The notes beneath the pieces were generated by a model. That model saw only the letters and a list, made by a program, of their open reading frames with translations. It made no database searches and was not told the origin of the DNA. Below, in pieces: positions 18,801-27,840 of a DNA stretch of 64,000 bases. This DNA comes from Streptomyces sp. 1331.2. GTDB taxonomy: Bacteria > Actinomycetota > Actinomycetes > Streptomycetales > Streptomycetaceae. Both the position numbers and the translations under genes were made by a program. Positions within the stretch are counted from its first letter, which is position 1. Every line of letters starts with the position of its first letter. Location: contig NZ_OBMJ01000001.1 of assembly GCF_900199205.1 (NCBI RefSeq), forward strand, positions 1,550,001 through 1,614,000. Reading direction: 5' to 3'.

Positions 18801-20972
18801 CGCGTCCCGGTCGGCCGCCGCGTGGACGCCGAACGGGACCTGGTCCGCGCCGGACGGGGCAGAGTCCGCGCCGGGGGCGGGCTGGACGAGCTGGACGGGC
18901 CGGCCGTCCCCGCCGGCGGCGAAGACGGTGCGCAGTGCCTCGTGCCGGGCGGCGACCCGGGCCACGGCGCGCCGCAGGCGGTCCCGGTCGTACGCACCGT
19001 CGAGCCGGACGGCGTGCACGACGGTGGTGTCGGAGCTCTCCGGGTGCAGTTCGCGCCAGGCCCAGAGCCCTTCCTGGCTGCGGGCGGCCGGCTTGCGGCC
19101 CAGGCGGGCACCGGGCTGCGTCGCCCTGCTGGGTGCCTCGGGCTCGTCGGTGGGCTGCTCGGTGGCGGTCCTCCGGGCGAGCTCGCGCACCGTCCCGGCG
19201 GTCAGGGTGTCGGTCGCGCCGACGGTCAGGCCGTGCCGGCGCAGCCGGGAGGCGATGTGCATGGCCGCCAGCGAGCCGCCGCCGACGGCCGGGAACGGGT
19301 CCGTCACGCCCAGCCAGGGGGCGTCCAGGACCTCCCGCCAGACGTCGAGGACCAGCTGCTCGCGCTCGCCCTCGGCGGCGGTGGCCGGGCCGAGCGCGGT
19401 GGGCCGGGAGCGGTCGGCGAGCAGGGCTGCGGTGTCGACCTTGCCGTTCGCGGTGAGCGGGAAGGCCGCGGTCAGGATGATCCGGGTGGGGCGGGCGGCG
19501 GCGGGCAGCCGGTCGGCGGCCCAGGAGCCCAACTCCTCGGCGAGGCCGGGGGCTTCGGGATCCTCGACCTCCATCGCGGCGGCGAGCCGTGGGCCGACGG
19601 GGGTGGGGGTGACGATCGCCAGGGCGCGGCGCACCGCGGGGTGCGCGCCGAGCACGGCCTCGGTCTCGCCGAGTTCGACCCGGACCCCGTCGATCTTGAG
19701 CTGGCTGTCGCGGCGGCCGGCGAACTCCAGGGCCCCGTCGGGCAGCAGCCTGCCGTAGTCGCCGGTCAGGTAGGCGCGTTCGCCGGAGTCCCGCAGGTGG
19801 ACGAAGGCCGCCGCGGTGAGCTCCGGCGCGTCGAGGTAGCCGCGGGCCAGGCCCGCGCCGGTGAGGACGATCTGGCCGACCTCGCCGGCGGGCACCGGGC
19901 GCAGCTCGTCGTCGAGCAGGTGGACGGCCATGCCGGCGACCGCGCGGCCGATGGGCGTGCGGCGCCAGGGGTCCTCGACCCGGTCGAACAGGTGCATCGC
20001 GCCGACGACGGTGGACTCGGTGGGGCCGTAGCCGTTGATCAGGCGCAGGCCCGGTACGGCCGCCACCAGTCGGCCGAGCAGCTGCTGGGGCAGCGGTTCG
20101 ACGCCGACCAGCACGCGGTCCAGCACGCAGGCCCGGGCGCCCTGGTCACCGCCGGAGGCCTGGTCACCGCCGGAGACCCGCTCGCCACCCGCGGCCCGCT
20201 GCTCGGCGATGTCGACCAGCTCCGCCAGCATCCCGGCGGGGAGGTAGGCGTGGTTGACCCGGCGCTCGCAGAGCTCGTCCCAGAGCCGTTCCGGGTCGCG
20301 CACCACCTCGTCGTCGGGGACGTGGACGGTGCCGCCGTTGACGAGGGTGTTGAACACCTCCCAGACCGTGACGTCGAATCCGGGGCTGCCGACCATGGTC
20401 CCGACCGGCCGGTTCAGGCACGGCGCCAACTCGTTGACGGCACGCACCATGTTGAGCACCGAGTGCTGCTCGATCTGCACGCCCTTGGGGGTGCCGGTGG
20501 AGCCGGAGGTGAAGAGCACGTAGGCGAGGTCCTGCGGATCCACCTCGGCGGGCCCGTCCACGGCCGGGGCGTCGGACAGCACGGTGTGCGCGTCGAGCGG
20601 GACGAGCGGGCAGTCGAGGCCGCCGGGGGTTTCGCCCGGGGCGGCCTCCACGACGGCGGCGGGCTGCAGTCGGGCGAGCACTGCGGCGCGGCGCCCGGCC
20701 GGGAACGCGGTGTCGACGACGCAGTAGGCGGCGCCCGCGTACAGGATGCCGAGGAGCCCGAGCACGGTCTCGGCGCTCCGGCCGCCGACCACGGCGACGC
20801 GGTCGCGCGGCCGGACTCCGGCCTCCCGCAGGGCCCGGGCCAGTTGCCGGGCCCGGTGGTCGAGTTCGGCCCAGGTCCACCGGCGCGACCGGTCGGTGAG
20901 CGCCGGGTGGTCGGGGGCCTCGGCGGCTCGCGCGGCGAGGACGGCGGCCAGTGTGTCGGGTGTGGTGGTCAT
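15819..20972 (-). CDS. Bimodular NRPS, A-PCP-C-A-PCP, without thioesterase
   Basis: 1717 residues from ATG 20972, 8 bp after the PKS stop. Order: A1 (about 10-510; FTSGSTGTPKG near 155), PCP1 (GGGS, Ser about 567), C (about 610-1040; DHLVFDG near 760, keeping the second, catalytic His), A2 (about 1075-1555; PTSGSTGVPK near 1246), PCP2 (GADS, Ser about 1639). Starting directly with A1 means its condensation domain sits at the end of the upstream PKS protein. My hand reading of specificity residues gives roughly DVWYLGGVVK for A1 and DALFLGGTFK for A2. The A2 ending GGTFK recalls hydrophobic-residue pockets; A1 I cannot assign. Release probably uses the separate thioesterase at 26955. Confidence 0.93.
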   Translation of the reverse strand: MTTTPDTLAAVLAARAAEAPDHPALTDRSRRWTWAELDHRARQLARALREAGVRPRDRVAVVGGRSAETVLGLLGILYAGAAYCVVDTAFPAGRRAAVLARLQPAAVVEAAPGETPGGLDCPLVPLDAHTVLSDAPAVDGPAEVDPQDLAYVLFTSGSTGTPKGVQIEQHSVLNMVRAVNELAPCLNRPVGTMVGSPGFDVTVWEVFNTLVNGGTVHVPDDEVVRDPERLWDELCERRVNHAYLPAGMLAELVDIAEQRAAGGERVSGGDQASGGDQGARACVLDRVLVGVEPLPQQLLGRLVAAVPGLRLINGYGPTESTVVGAMHLFDRVEDPWRRTPIGRAVAGMAVHLLDDELRPVPAGEVGQIVLTGAGLARGYLDAPELTAAAFVHLRDSGERAYLTGDYGRLLPDGALEFAGRRDSQLKIDGVRVELGETEAVLGAHPAVRRALAIVTPTPVGPRLAAAMEVEDPEAPGLAEELGSWAADRLPAAARPTRIILTAAFPLTANGKVDTAALLADRSRPTALGPATAAEGEREQLVLDVWREVLDAPWLGVTDPFPAVGGGSLAAMHIASRLRRHGLTVGATDTLTAGTVRELARRTATEQPTDEPEAPSRATQPGARLGRKPAARSQEGLWAWRELHPESSDTTVVHAVRLDGAYDRDRLRRAVARVAARHEALRTVFAAGGDGRPVQLVQPAPGADSAPSGADQVPFGVHAAADRDAVQARIDHWLRHRFDVSRACWHAELVTAPGTAALVLAADHLVFDGWSAELFEAHLAEAYQDPDAEPALAPGAHPADAAEAQRRLLAGPQGTTLRQYWSQALDGFTDTMLLPEPFTAGPAPARRTSVLEQRLDATATAALGRLAAGAGTTRFTAVTAAFKAYLHLRGLGPDNTVSIAASTRDTFDAHSAIGYFVNLVPLRDRVREDQSFPAYLRELAALAGRALDHAALPFEEIIQSLDFTGGTPGPARLVVAQHVAPAGPRTAAGLTFGRWPSIPSNAVYDLALFVEDGHVAEGFGDEDERIRLRWLCDPAQFLDGTRERLADGFAAFLAALAEHPELPLGELPAMGAAEQLTVLGGPGRPLPPPAPRETLTALVDGHAARDPQATAVIDGDRRLGYAELVRRAEAIAAGLGADADQQHPVVVVLEKSADLVAGLLAVLKAGSCYLPLAPEHAATRLADLAGRSGARVVLTREGLLDPAELPEGMSLVLVDRVADSAADADSAAGAARVADSPAHDALAYVMPTSGSTGVPKLVGIPHHAVVRLVRESSTLPLGPQDRTLLVANSSFDAATLEVWGALANGGTVVVPTARELKDPLLLCRAIERHRITAGFFTVTLFARMVEAAPQALAGMRHLLVGGEAVPPELFAEAARSVPRSVLMNGYGPTENTTFSCCHRLDRDPAAGRSVPIGRAIHGSTAHVMDERLRPLPVGAVGEIVVGGPGLAVGYLNDPELTAQRFPAHPWAPGERVYRTGDYGRVLPDGALEYLGRRDKQLKIRGFRIEAGEVETALAAHPAVRHAVAFAVDSPTGRQLAAAVETVADSAVTPEDLRDWLGGRLPGYLVPARVGVHRDLPLTVNGKVDTGALARQLQGAGPTGAGGRRPAERAGTPVEAVVLDVLGDVLAAQLGPDDNVFHHGADSMAVLALCARLAKRLDRPVPSHVVFEYPTARSLAARLTPPAETPKASPGSRTPQPEDPQRRALLRRVAAARAVRTPR

Positions 20973-20980
20973 GGCGTGCC

Positions 20981-23900
20981 TCACGAGACGGAAGAGGTCT
21001 GGGCGGGGACGGTCGCGGGGGCGGTCGCGAGGTCGGGGACGGTCGCGGGGGCCGGGGCAGTCGCGGGGGCCGCGGGGGCAGCAGCAGGAGCGGCGGCCAG
21101 GGCGAAGCGGCGGGCGAAGCGGTTGCCGTCCGCGACCGGCGCGGTCTGCGGCGCGGGCAGCAGTTCGTCGTCCCGGCCCTCGGCGAGCGCGGTCAGCAGC
21201 TCGGCCAGCCGCGTGGTGAAGCGTTCGACGGTGGCGCGCAGGTAGCGGTCGGGCGCGTAGAGGAGGTGGATGGTCAGCCCGTCCGGGTGGGGCAGGAACT
21301 CGATGCACAGGTCGAACTTGACCGCGCCGGGCGGCGGCAGCCGCAGCGACGTCACCTCGTCCGGGCCGGCCGGGTGCTGCTCGCCGTCGAACATCGTGAC
21401 GACGACGGAGAAGAGCGGGTTGCGCTGCTCCTGGCCGCCGAGCCCGGAGCGGTTCACCACGTCCTGGTACGGGGTCGAGGCGTGCTCCAGGGCGCCGAGG
21501 AAGACCTCGCGCACATGGCCGACGGCGTCGCGCAGCCGTCCGCCCGCGGCGTGCGGGCGCAGCCGCAGCACCACCGGGTCGACGAACATGCCGACGACCG
21601 ACTCGAAGGCGGGCAGCGCGCGGTTGGCGAGGTTCGATCCGACGACCACCTCCGCGCGGCCCGACCACTCCGCCAGGGCCACCGAGGCGGCGGTGAGCGC
21701 CAGCGCGTACAGCGTGGTGCCCTGTTCGCTCGCGACCCGGCGCAGCTGCCGGGTCAGCTCGGTGGGCAGCAGTCGGCGCAGCGCGGCGGCCTCGCCGGGC
21801 ACGCCCTCGGCCGCGCTGTCGGCGACGGGGGCGGACGGGTCGAGTCCGCGGATGACCTCCTGCCAGTAGGCGAGGTCGCGTTCGCGCACCTCGGCGGCGA
21901 GGGAACGCTCCCAGCCGACGAAGTCGCTGTAGTCCGCCGGCGGGAGGGCGAGTCGTTCCGGCGCCGTGCCGTCGGCCAGGGCGAGGAGGTCGCGCCGGAG
22001 GATGTCCACCGACCAGGCGTCCATGGTGACGTGGTGGCAGACCAGCAGGACGCGTACGGCTGCGGGCTCGGTGGCGATCAGGACCCGGACGGCGTGCTGT
22101 TCGAGGTCGAAGGGCCGGCGGACGAACGGCAGCGCCGCGCGCTGGAAGGCGGCTTCCAGCTCCGCCTCGTCCGCGCCCGCGGACGCGCCCCCGTCGGCCC
22201 CCAGGTCGACCGTGTCGACGGGGACCGCGTCCACCGGGGCCGTGACGCGCAGCGGTGCGCCGTCCGGCCCGGGCAGGTACCGGGTGCGCAGTTCGGTGTG
22301 CCGCTGCAGGAGGGCCGCCACGGCGGCGCGGGCACCGGCCTCGTCCAGCTGCGGCAGCCGCCAGCCGAACGGGACGTTGTAGTGGTTCGAGTCCGGGTCG
22401 AACTGCCAGAGGTACCAGAGGCGTTGCTGCATGGTGGAGAGCGCGTCCGAGGGCTCGAAGGCGGGGGTCGCGGGGCCGGTGGCGGACGGGCCGGACGGGC
22501 CGGTGGCGGTGCCGTCGGCGCAGAGCTCGGCGAGCGCGCCGAGCGTGCTCGCGCGCAGCATCTCGGCCAGCGACGCCGCGGTGCCCAGGGCGGTGCGCAG
22601 CCGGGCGGCGATCTGCATCATCTGCAGCGAGTCGACGCCGAGGCCGGCGAGGCTCTGCTCCGGGTCGGCGCAGGCCTGACCGGTGACCTCGGCGACGGTG
22701 GCGGCCACCGCGGCGAGCACGGATCCGCCGTCGAGGGCGGCGCCCGTCCCGGCCGCACCGGCCACCTCGGCCAGCCCGGCGGCGACCCGGCGGCGGCGCG
22801 CCGCGAGGTCTCCGGCGGCGGCCACCAGCACCGGGGCGTCGGAGCGCAGCGCCCGGCGCAGCAGCCGGACACCCGCGTCGGTGCCCAGCGCGTCGGGCCC
22901 CGGCGTGCCGTCGGCGCTCCAGCCGTCCCAGCGCACGCTGCGCCACACCGGGCCGTCCGCGGGCCGCGGGCGGGCCGCCAGGGCGTCCAGGTAGGCGTTG
23001 CCCGCCGCGTACGCGCCGAACCGGAATCCGCCGAGCACGGTGGAGATCGAGGAGTACAGCAGGACGAAGTCGCAGTCCGTGCCGTGCAGCGCCTCGGCGA
23101 GGATCGCCGCGCCGCGGACCTTGGCGGCGGTGATGGCGAGCGCGTTCTCCGCGCTGGTGTCGGTCAGTTCGCGGAACTCGCTGGTGTCGGTGTGCCCGGC
23201 GAGGTGCAGCACCCCGTCCAGGCGTCCGTGCCGCGCGACGAGCTCGGCGACGGCGGCCCGGACGGCGGTGGCGTCGGTGACGTCCAGGACCAACTCCTCG
23301 ACGGTGGAGCCGAGTTCGGTCACCTGGGCAAGGATCGCCGCGTGTTCGGGGGCGGCCGGGCGGCCCACCGTACGGCCGGCGAGCACCAGCGTGCAGGGGG
23401 CCTCCTCGCTCAGCGCCCGGGCGGCGGCGGCGCCGATCCGGCCGTTGCCGCCGAGCAGCAGGTAGACGCCGCCGCGCCGGACCGGCGTGGGCCGGTCGGC
23501 CGGGGCGGGCTCGTAGCGCACGGTGTAGCGGTGGCCGGCGCGCAGGGCGACGTCCTCCGGGCTCGGGGCGAGGATCTCGGTCACGAGCGCGTCGAGGTCG
23601 TCGGCCGCTTCGGTGCGGGCGTCCGGGGCCGGGTCCAGGTCCACCAGGTGCGCGGAGACGCCGGGCAGCTCGTGCGGGGCGCAGCGGATCAGGCCGAGGA
23701 CGGCCGCGGCCGAGGCGTCCGGCTGCTCGCCGGCGGTGACCGGGAGCAGGCCCCGGGTGACGAGGTGCACCGAGCGCACGGTGGCGCCGTGGGCGGCGAG
23801 GGCGCGGGCCGGGGCGAGCAGGCCTCGTTCGAGCCAGGCGGCCAGCGCCTCGGGCCCGGCAGGCTCGGCAGGCCCGGCGGGCTCGGCAGGCTCGGCGGGG

Positions 23901-26896
23901 TCGGCGGGTACGCCGGTGGCGGCCACCGCGAGGGTGAGGTCGACGACGTGCTGGGCCGGGGAGCGCGGGGAGTCTCCGGGCGCCAGCAGCTCGACCTGGT
24001 GGCCGGCCCGCTCGATCCGGGCCGCCAGTTCGGCAACCAGTGAGGAGGACGGCGAGCCGGCGGCAGCCGCCGGTACGAGGAGCGCGACGCGCAGTGCCTC
24101 GGCCGGCGGGGTGAGGGCGCCGCGCGGGGAGATCCGCGCGACCGGCAGGCTCAACTCCTCGGCGCCGCGCAGCCCTTCGGCGGCGGGGGCGGTGGCGGTG
24201 GTGCGCTCGTGCCGCCAGTAGCGGTGTGCGGCGAAGGGGTAGCCGGGGAGGCGGACGAAGGCACGGTCGGCGGTCTGGTTCAGCGCGTCCCAGTCGACCG
24301 GGGTGCCGAGCGCCCAGAGCCGGCCGAGCGCGGTGGCCAGCGCTTCGAAGCCGTCGGCGGCGCCGGCCGAGACAGCGACCGCGAGCTCGGCCGTGCGGCC
24401 GGTGCCCTCCGCGGCGGCACGGGAGACGAGTGCCGTGAGTGCGGTGCCGGGGCCGAGTTCGCAGAAGCGCAGCCGGTCGGCCTCCAGCAGGCACCCGGCG
24501 GCGGAGGCGAACCGGATCGGCTCGCGCAGGTGGCGCACCCAGTAGTCGGGGGCCGCCCACTCCTCCGGTTCGGCCCAGGTTCCGGTCAGGGTGGAGGGCA
24601 TTGCGGCGCGGGCCGGTCGCGGGTCGGCGGCGGCGACGGCCTGCCGGTAGGCGTCCAGGATCGGGTCCATCAGCGGCGAGTGGAAGGCGATCGCACCGGG
24701 CAGGATCCGGCAGTTGATCCCGCGGGCGGTCAACTCCCGCTGTGCGGCCTCCACTTCCGCGACGCCGCCGGAGAGCACCAGCCGGTCGGTCGCGTTGTGT
24801 CCGGCCAAGGCCAGGCGCTCGCCCAGCAGTTCGGCCACGTCCCGCGGTGCGCAGTTGGCGGTGAGCATCGCGCCCGGCTCGCAGCCGCGCATCAGGGTGT
24901 CCCTGGTGTGCAGCAGCCGCATCACCGCGGCGCGCTCGAAGACTCCGGACAGGTGGGCGGCGGCGTACTCGCCGAGGCTGCTGCCGAGGTACGTGTCGGC
25001 GTGCACGCCGAGGTGTTCGAGCAGCCGGGCGTAGGCGATCTCCACGGCCACCAGCGCCGGCTGGTACGGGTTGCCCGCGGTCGCCGGCCCCTCGCCATCA
25101 CCGTTGCCGTAGCCGTTGCCGCGGCCGAGCAGCTGCTCCAGCAGGTCCGGCCCGGTCAGGTCCAGGGCCTCGGCGCACCGGTCGATCTCGGCGCGGAAGA
25201 CGGGGTGGGCCCGGTAGAGGTCGGCGGCGTGCCCGCCGGCCCGGCCCGCCTGCCCGGGGAAGCTGAACACCACCGGGGCGTCACCGCCGTACCGGTCGGC
25301 GGACAGCCGGTCCGCGACCGCCGGCAGCGCGCGCAGCGACTTGCGGGCCTGCTCGGCGTCGGCCGCGACGAGCACCGTCCGCGCGCCGGTGTGGGCGAAG
25401 CGGCCCCGGGCCAGGGTGTGCACGGTGTCGGCGAGGGCGGCCGCGGCGAGGTCGGGGCTGTCGGCGAGCGCCCGGGCGTGGCGTTCGAGCCCGGCCCGGT
25501 CGGGGGCGCAGAGCGGCAGGGCGAGCGGTCGGTCGGCCGCCGGGCGGGCCGGTTCGGCCGCGTAACTCTCGACGATGGCATGGGCGTTGGTGCCACCGAC
25601 GCCGAAGGAGCTGACCGCGGCGCGGCGCACCGGCTCGGTCCACCGCTCGGCGGCCTGCGGAATCCGGAACGGCGTGGCGGCCAGGTCCAGGTCGGGGTTG
25701 AGGGCTTCGTGGCCGGCCAGCGGCGGCAGCAGCCCTTCGCGGACCGCGCACACCGCCTTGATCAGCCCGGCGACGCCGGCGGCGCGGTCGAGGTGCCCGA
25801 AGTTGGCCTTGAGCGAGCCCAGGGCGCAGAAGCCGGTCCGCTCGGTGAACAGCTCGTACGCCTGGCGCACCGCCTCGATCTCGATCGGGTCGCCCAGGCG
25901 GGTGCCGGTGCCGTGCGCCTCGAAGTACCCGATGGTCTCGGCGGGGACGTCGGCCAGGGCGAGCGCGGTGGCGATCAGCTCGGCCTGTCCCTGGACGTTG
26001 GGGGCCATGAAGCTGCTCTTGGCGCGGCCGTCGTTGTTGGTCGCGGTGGCGCGGATCACGGCGTGCACGGTGCGGCCCTGCGCCAGCGCGTCGCCGAGCC
26101 GCTGCAGCACCACGGCGCCGGCGCCGTTGGCGGGCACGGTGCCGTTGGCGGCGGCGCCGAAGGGGCGGCAGCGCCCGTCCGGGGAGGCGATCATGCCCTC
26201 CTGGTACACGTAGCCGAGGTCCTGGTCCGGGTCGAGCGAGACGCCGCCGGCCAGGGCCACGTCGGTCAGGCCGCCGCGCAGGCTCTGCACCGCCAGGTGC
26301 ACGGCGACCAGCGAGGAGGAGCAGGCCGTCTGCACGTTGACCGCCTCGCCGCGCAGGTCGAGCAGGTAGGCGACGCGGGTGGCCAGGAAGTCGGGGCTGT
26401 TGGCGATCATGCGCCGGTAGCGCTCGTTCTCGTCCAGCCCGTCCACCGGGCCGGAGATCCGGTAGCGGCTCGGCGCGGCCGCCGCGTACACCGAGACGGT
26501 CCGCTCGGCCTCGCCCGGGACGACGGCGGCGTCCTCGAAGGCGTGCCAGGCCACCTCCAGGAAGACGCGGTGCTGCGGGTCGAGCAACTCCGCCTCGTGC
26601 GGGGTGAGTCCGAAGAAGGGGGCGTCGAACCGGTCCGGGTCCGCCAGCAGCCCACCGGCCGGCACCCGCGCGCCGGACGCACCGCCGGACGCACCGCCGG
26701 ACCCGGCGCCCGGCTCCCAGCGGGTCACCCGGTCCTCGCCGTCGAGGCAGTGCCGCCAGAACTCGGCGAGGTCGGCCGAGCCGGGGAATCGGCCGGCCAT
26801 GCCGACCACGGCGATGTCCGAGTCCTGGTAGGGCCCGTGGTCGGGCCCGTCGTAGGGTTCGTGGTCCGGTCGGTGGTCCGGCGGGGTCAGCGACAT
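20981..26896 (-). CDS. Hybrid PKS-NRPS, KS-AT-KR-ACP-C
   Basis: 1971 residues. KS (about 25-440; TACSSSL, Cys about 191); AT (about 530-850; active-site motif GSSLGE instead of usual GHSxGE; AFH before SPLMDP suggests malonyl-CoA); KR (about 1130-1330; GGNGRIG near 1149, Ser/Tyr/Asn catalytic residues in YSSIS and YAAGN); ACP (GVDSLQ, Ser about 1421); C (about 1490-1900; CHHVTMD near 1620, the usual Gly being Ala). No DH or ER was seen, so it should add one β-hydroxyacyl unit, giving a statine-type γ-amino-β-hydroxy acid if fed an aminoacyl-PCP. The C domain serves the A domain on the next protein. Ribosome site AGGAG precedes ATG 26896. Confidence 0.93.
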   Translation of the reverse strand: MSLTPPDHRPDHEPYDGPDHGPYQDSDIAVVGMAGRFPGSADLAEFWRHCLDGEDRVTRWEPGAGSGGASGGASGARVPAGGLLADPDRFDAPFFGLTPHEAELLDPQHRVFLEVAWHAFEDAAVVPGEAERTVSVYAAAAPSRYRISGPVDGLDENERYRRMIANSPDFLATRVAYLLDLRGEAVNVQTACSSSLVAVHLAVQSLRGGLTDVALAGGVSLDPDQDLGYVYQEGMIASPDGRCRPFGAAANGTVPANGAGAVVLQRLGDALAQGRTVHAVIRATATNNDGRAKSSFMAPNVQGQAELIATALALADVPAETIGYFEAHGTGTRLGDPIEIEAVRQAYELFTERTGFCALGSLKANFGHLDRAAGVAGLIKAVCAVREGLLPPLAGHEALNPDLDLAATPFRIPQAAERWTEPVRRAAVSSFGVGGTNAHAIVESYAAEPARPAADRPLALPLCAPDRAGLERHARALADSPDLAAAALADTVHTLARGRFAHTGARTVLVAADAEQARKSLRALPAVADRLSADRYGGDAPVVFSFPGQAGRAGGHAADLYRAHPVFRAEIDRCAEALDLTGPDLLEQLLGRGNGYGNGDGEGPATAGNPYQPALVAVEIAYARLLEHLGVHADTYLGSSLGEYAAAHLSGVFERAAVMRLLHTRDTLMRGCEPGAMLTANCAPRDVAELLGERLALAGHNATDRLVLSGGVAEVEAAQRELTARGINCRILPGAIAFHSPLMDPILDAYRQAVAAADPRPARAAMPSTLTGTWAEPEEWAAPDYWVRHLREPIRFASAAGCLLEADRLRFCELGPGTALTALVSRAAAEGTGRTAELAVAVSAGAADGFEALATALGRLWALGTPVDWDALNQTADRAFVRLPGYPFAAHRYWRHERTTATAPAAEGLRGAEELSLPVARISPRGALTPPAEALRVALLVPAAAAGSPSSSLVAELAARIERAGHQVELLAPGDSPRSPAQHVVDLTLAVAATGVPADPAEPAEPAGPAEPAGPEALAAWLERGLLAPARALAAHGATVRSVHLVTRGLLPVTAGEQPDASAAAVLGLIRCAPHELPGVSAHLVDLDPAPDARTEAADDLDALVTEILAPSPEDVALRAGHRYTVRYEPAPADRPTPVRRGGVYLLLGGNGRIGAAAARALSEEAPCTLVLAGRTVGRPAAPEHAAILAQVTELGSTVEELVLDVTDATAVRAAVAELVARHGRLDGVLHLAGHTDTSEFRELTDTSAENALAITAAKVRGAAILAEALHGTDCDFVLLYSSISTVLGGFRFGAYAAGNAYLDALAARPRPADGPVWRSVRWDGWSADGTPGPDALGTDAGVRLLRRALRSDAPVLVAAAGDLAARRRRVAAGLAEVAGAAGTGAALDGGSVLAAVAATVAEVTGQACADPEQSLAGLGVDSLQMMQIAARLRTALGTAASLAEMLRASTLGALAELCADGTATGPSGPSATGPATPAFEPSDALSTMQQRLWYLWQFDPDSNHYNVPFGWRLPQLDEAGARAAVAALLQRHTELRTRYLPGPDGAPLRVTAPVDAVPVDTVDLGADGGASAGADEAELEAAFQRAALPFVRRPFDLEQHAVRVLIATEPAAVRVLLVCHHVTMDAWSVDILRRDLLALADGTAPERLALPPADYSDFVGWERSLAAEVRERDLAYWQEVIRGLDPSAPVADSAAEGVPGEAAALRRLLPTELTRQLRRVASEQGTTLYALALTAASVALAEWSGRAEVVVGSNLANRALPAFESVVGMFVDPVVLRLRPHAAGGRLRDAVGHVREVFLGALEHASTPYQDVVNRSGLGGQEQRNPLFSVVVTMFDGEQHPAGPDEVTSLRLPPPGAVKFDLCIEFLPHPDGLTIHLLYAPDRYLRATVERFTTRLAELLTALAEGRDDELLPAPQTAPVADGNRFARRFALAAAPAAAPAAPATAPAPATVPDLATAPATVPAQTSSVS

Positions 26897-26954
26897 GATG
26901 GGGTGGCTCCTGGGGTTCTGCCGAGTCGGGGCGGGAATGGTCGGGCGGTCGGGC

Positions 26955-27752
26955 TCAGCCGCCGACCCGCTCGGTCGGTATGCAGTCCTCGATCAGCGCC
27001 GCGGCGGCGGCCACGTGCGCGGGGTCGAGCAGGGTGTGGTGGGTGCCCGGGGTCCAGCGCTGCGGGACGGCACGCCCGAACACCGCGGACCAGCCGAGGT
27101 CCTGCGGTGCGTCGCCCCAGCCGCTCTCGTCCAGCGCGCGGACCAGGACGACGGGCGCGGCGCAGGGCCGTACGGTGAACTCGGCGCGGGCGGCGCGCAG
27201 GTGCCAGCGGTAGGTGGCCGCGTACGGCTCCAGGTCGGCGGGGGTGAACCCGGCTCCCGGGGAGCGCTCCTCCAGGGCCCGGGCGACGGCCGCGAGGATC
27301 TGCGCGTCGTCGGCGTCGGCGGGCAGGTCGGGTTCCGCGACGCCGAACAGTGCGGCGATCTCCGCGGCCGGCCGGCGCGGGCGGACGCCGAGGACGGCCG
27401 GGGTCGCGCTGTCGAGCAGCAGCACGGCGCGCGGCGCGGCGCCGGCCTGCTCGGAGAGCCGGGCCATCTCCACCGCGACCGCGCCGCCGAGCGACCAGCC
27501 GACCAGCACCGTCCGGCGCAGGTCGGCCTGCGGTGCCAGTTCTTCGAGGTAGTCGGCGGCGATGGCGCCGATCGAGCAGCGGTCGGCGGGGGCGTCCGCA
27601 TCGGCCTCGAAGGCGAGGACGCCCGGGCCGGGGGGCAGGTGCGGCAACAGCCTGCGGAAGCCTCCGGCGCTGCCGCCGGCCGGGTGGACGAAGGCGATCG
27701 AGTCGCCGCTGGGGCCCGCGGCACGCAGGCTGAGCAGATTGCCGCGTATCAC
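26955..27752 (-). CDS. Stand-alone thioesterase (α/β hydrolase) of the NRPS-PKS operon
   Basis: 265 residues from GTG 27752 (AGAGGAA 5 bases upstream). α/β-hydrolase thioesterase with nucleophile motif GWSLGG (Ser about residue 87), an early FVHPAGG oxyanion segment, and a likely catalytic His in GTHHTLLDP near the C-terminus. No assembly-line protein here carries an integral TE, so this enzyme probably releases the product; proofreading by a type II TE is the alternative. It lies 58 bp before the PKS gene and after an intergenic stretch with hairpins. Confidence 0.88.
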   Translation of the reverse strand: MIRGNLLSLRAAGPSGDSIAFVHPAGGSAGGFRRLLPHLPPGPGVLAFEADADAPADRCSIGAIAADYLEELAPQADLRRTVLVGWSLGGAVAVEMARLSEQAGAAPRAVLLLDSATPAVLGVRPRRPAAEIAALFGVAEPDLPADADDAQILAAVARALEERSPGAGFTPADLEPYAATYRWHLRAARAEFTVRPCAAPVVLVRALDESGWGDAPQDLGWSAVFGRAVPQRWTPGTHHTLLDPAHVAAAAALIEDCIPTERVGG

Positions 27753-27775
27753 GGTGTTCCTCTCGTGGTCGGGGG

Positions 27776-27802
27776 CCCGGGGGCGCGGGGCGCGCCCCCG
27801 GG
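27776..27802. terminator. Intra-operon hairpin 1 between NRPS and thioesterase genes
   Basis: A 12-bp perfect stem, CCCGGGGGCGCG (27776-27787) with 27791-27802, and GGG loop. It ends about 24 bp before the thioesterase start (minus-strand sense) and could attenuate read-through or hide its leader. Confidence 0.5.
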
Positions 27803-27809
27803 GTGCCGG

Positions 27810-27840
27810 AAGGCCGCCGGGCCAACTGCCCGGCGGCCTT
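27810..27840. terminator. Intra-operon hairpin 2 after the C*-A-PCP gene
   Basis: AAGGCCGCCGGGC (27810-27822) pairs perfectly with 27828-27840, 13 bp with a 5-nt loop. It sits about 70 bp after the NRPS stop and beside the 14-bp repeats; possible partial terminator or RNA-stability element. Confidence 0.55.

Noticed and set aside
20981..26896. Dehydratase or enoylreductase domain in the PKS
   Set aside because: The region between AT and KR shows no HxxxGxxxxP-like motif and no ER nucleotide motif; it is read as KR structural linker.
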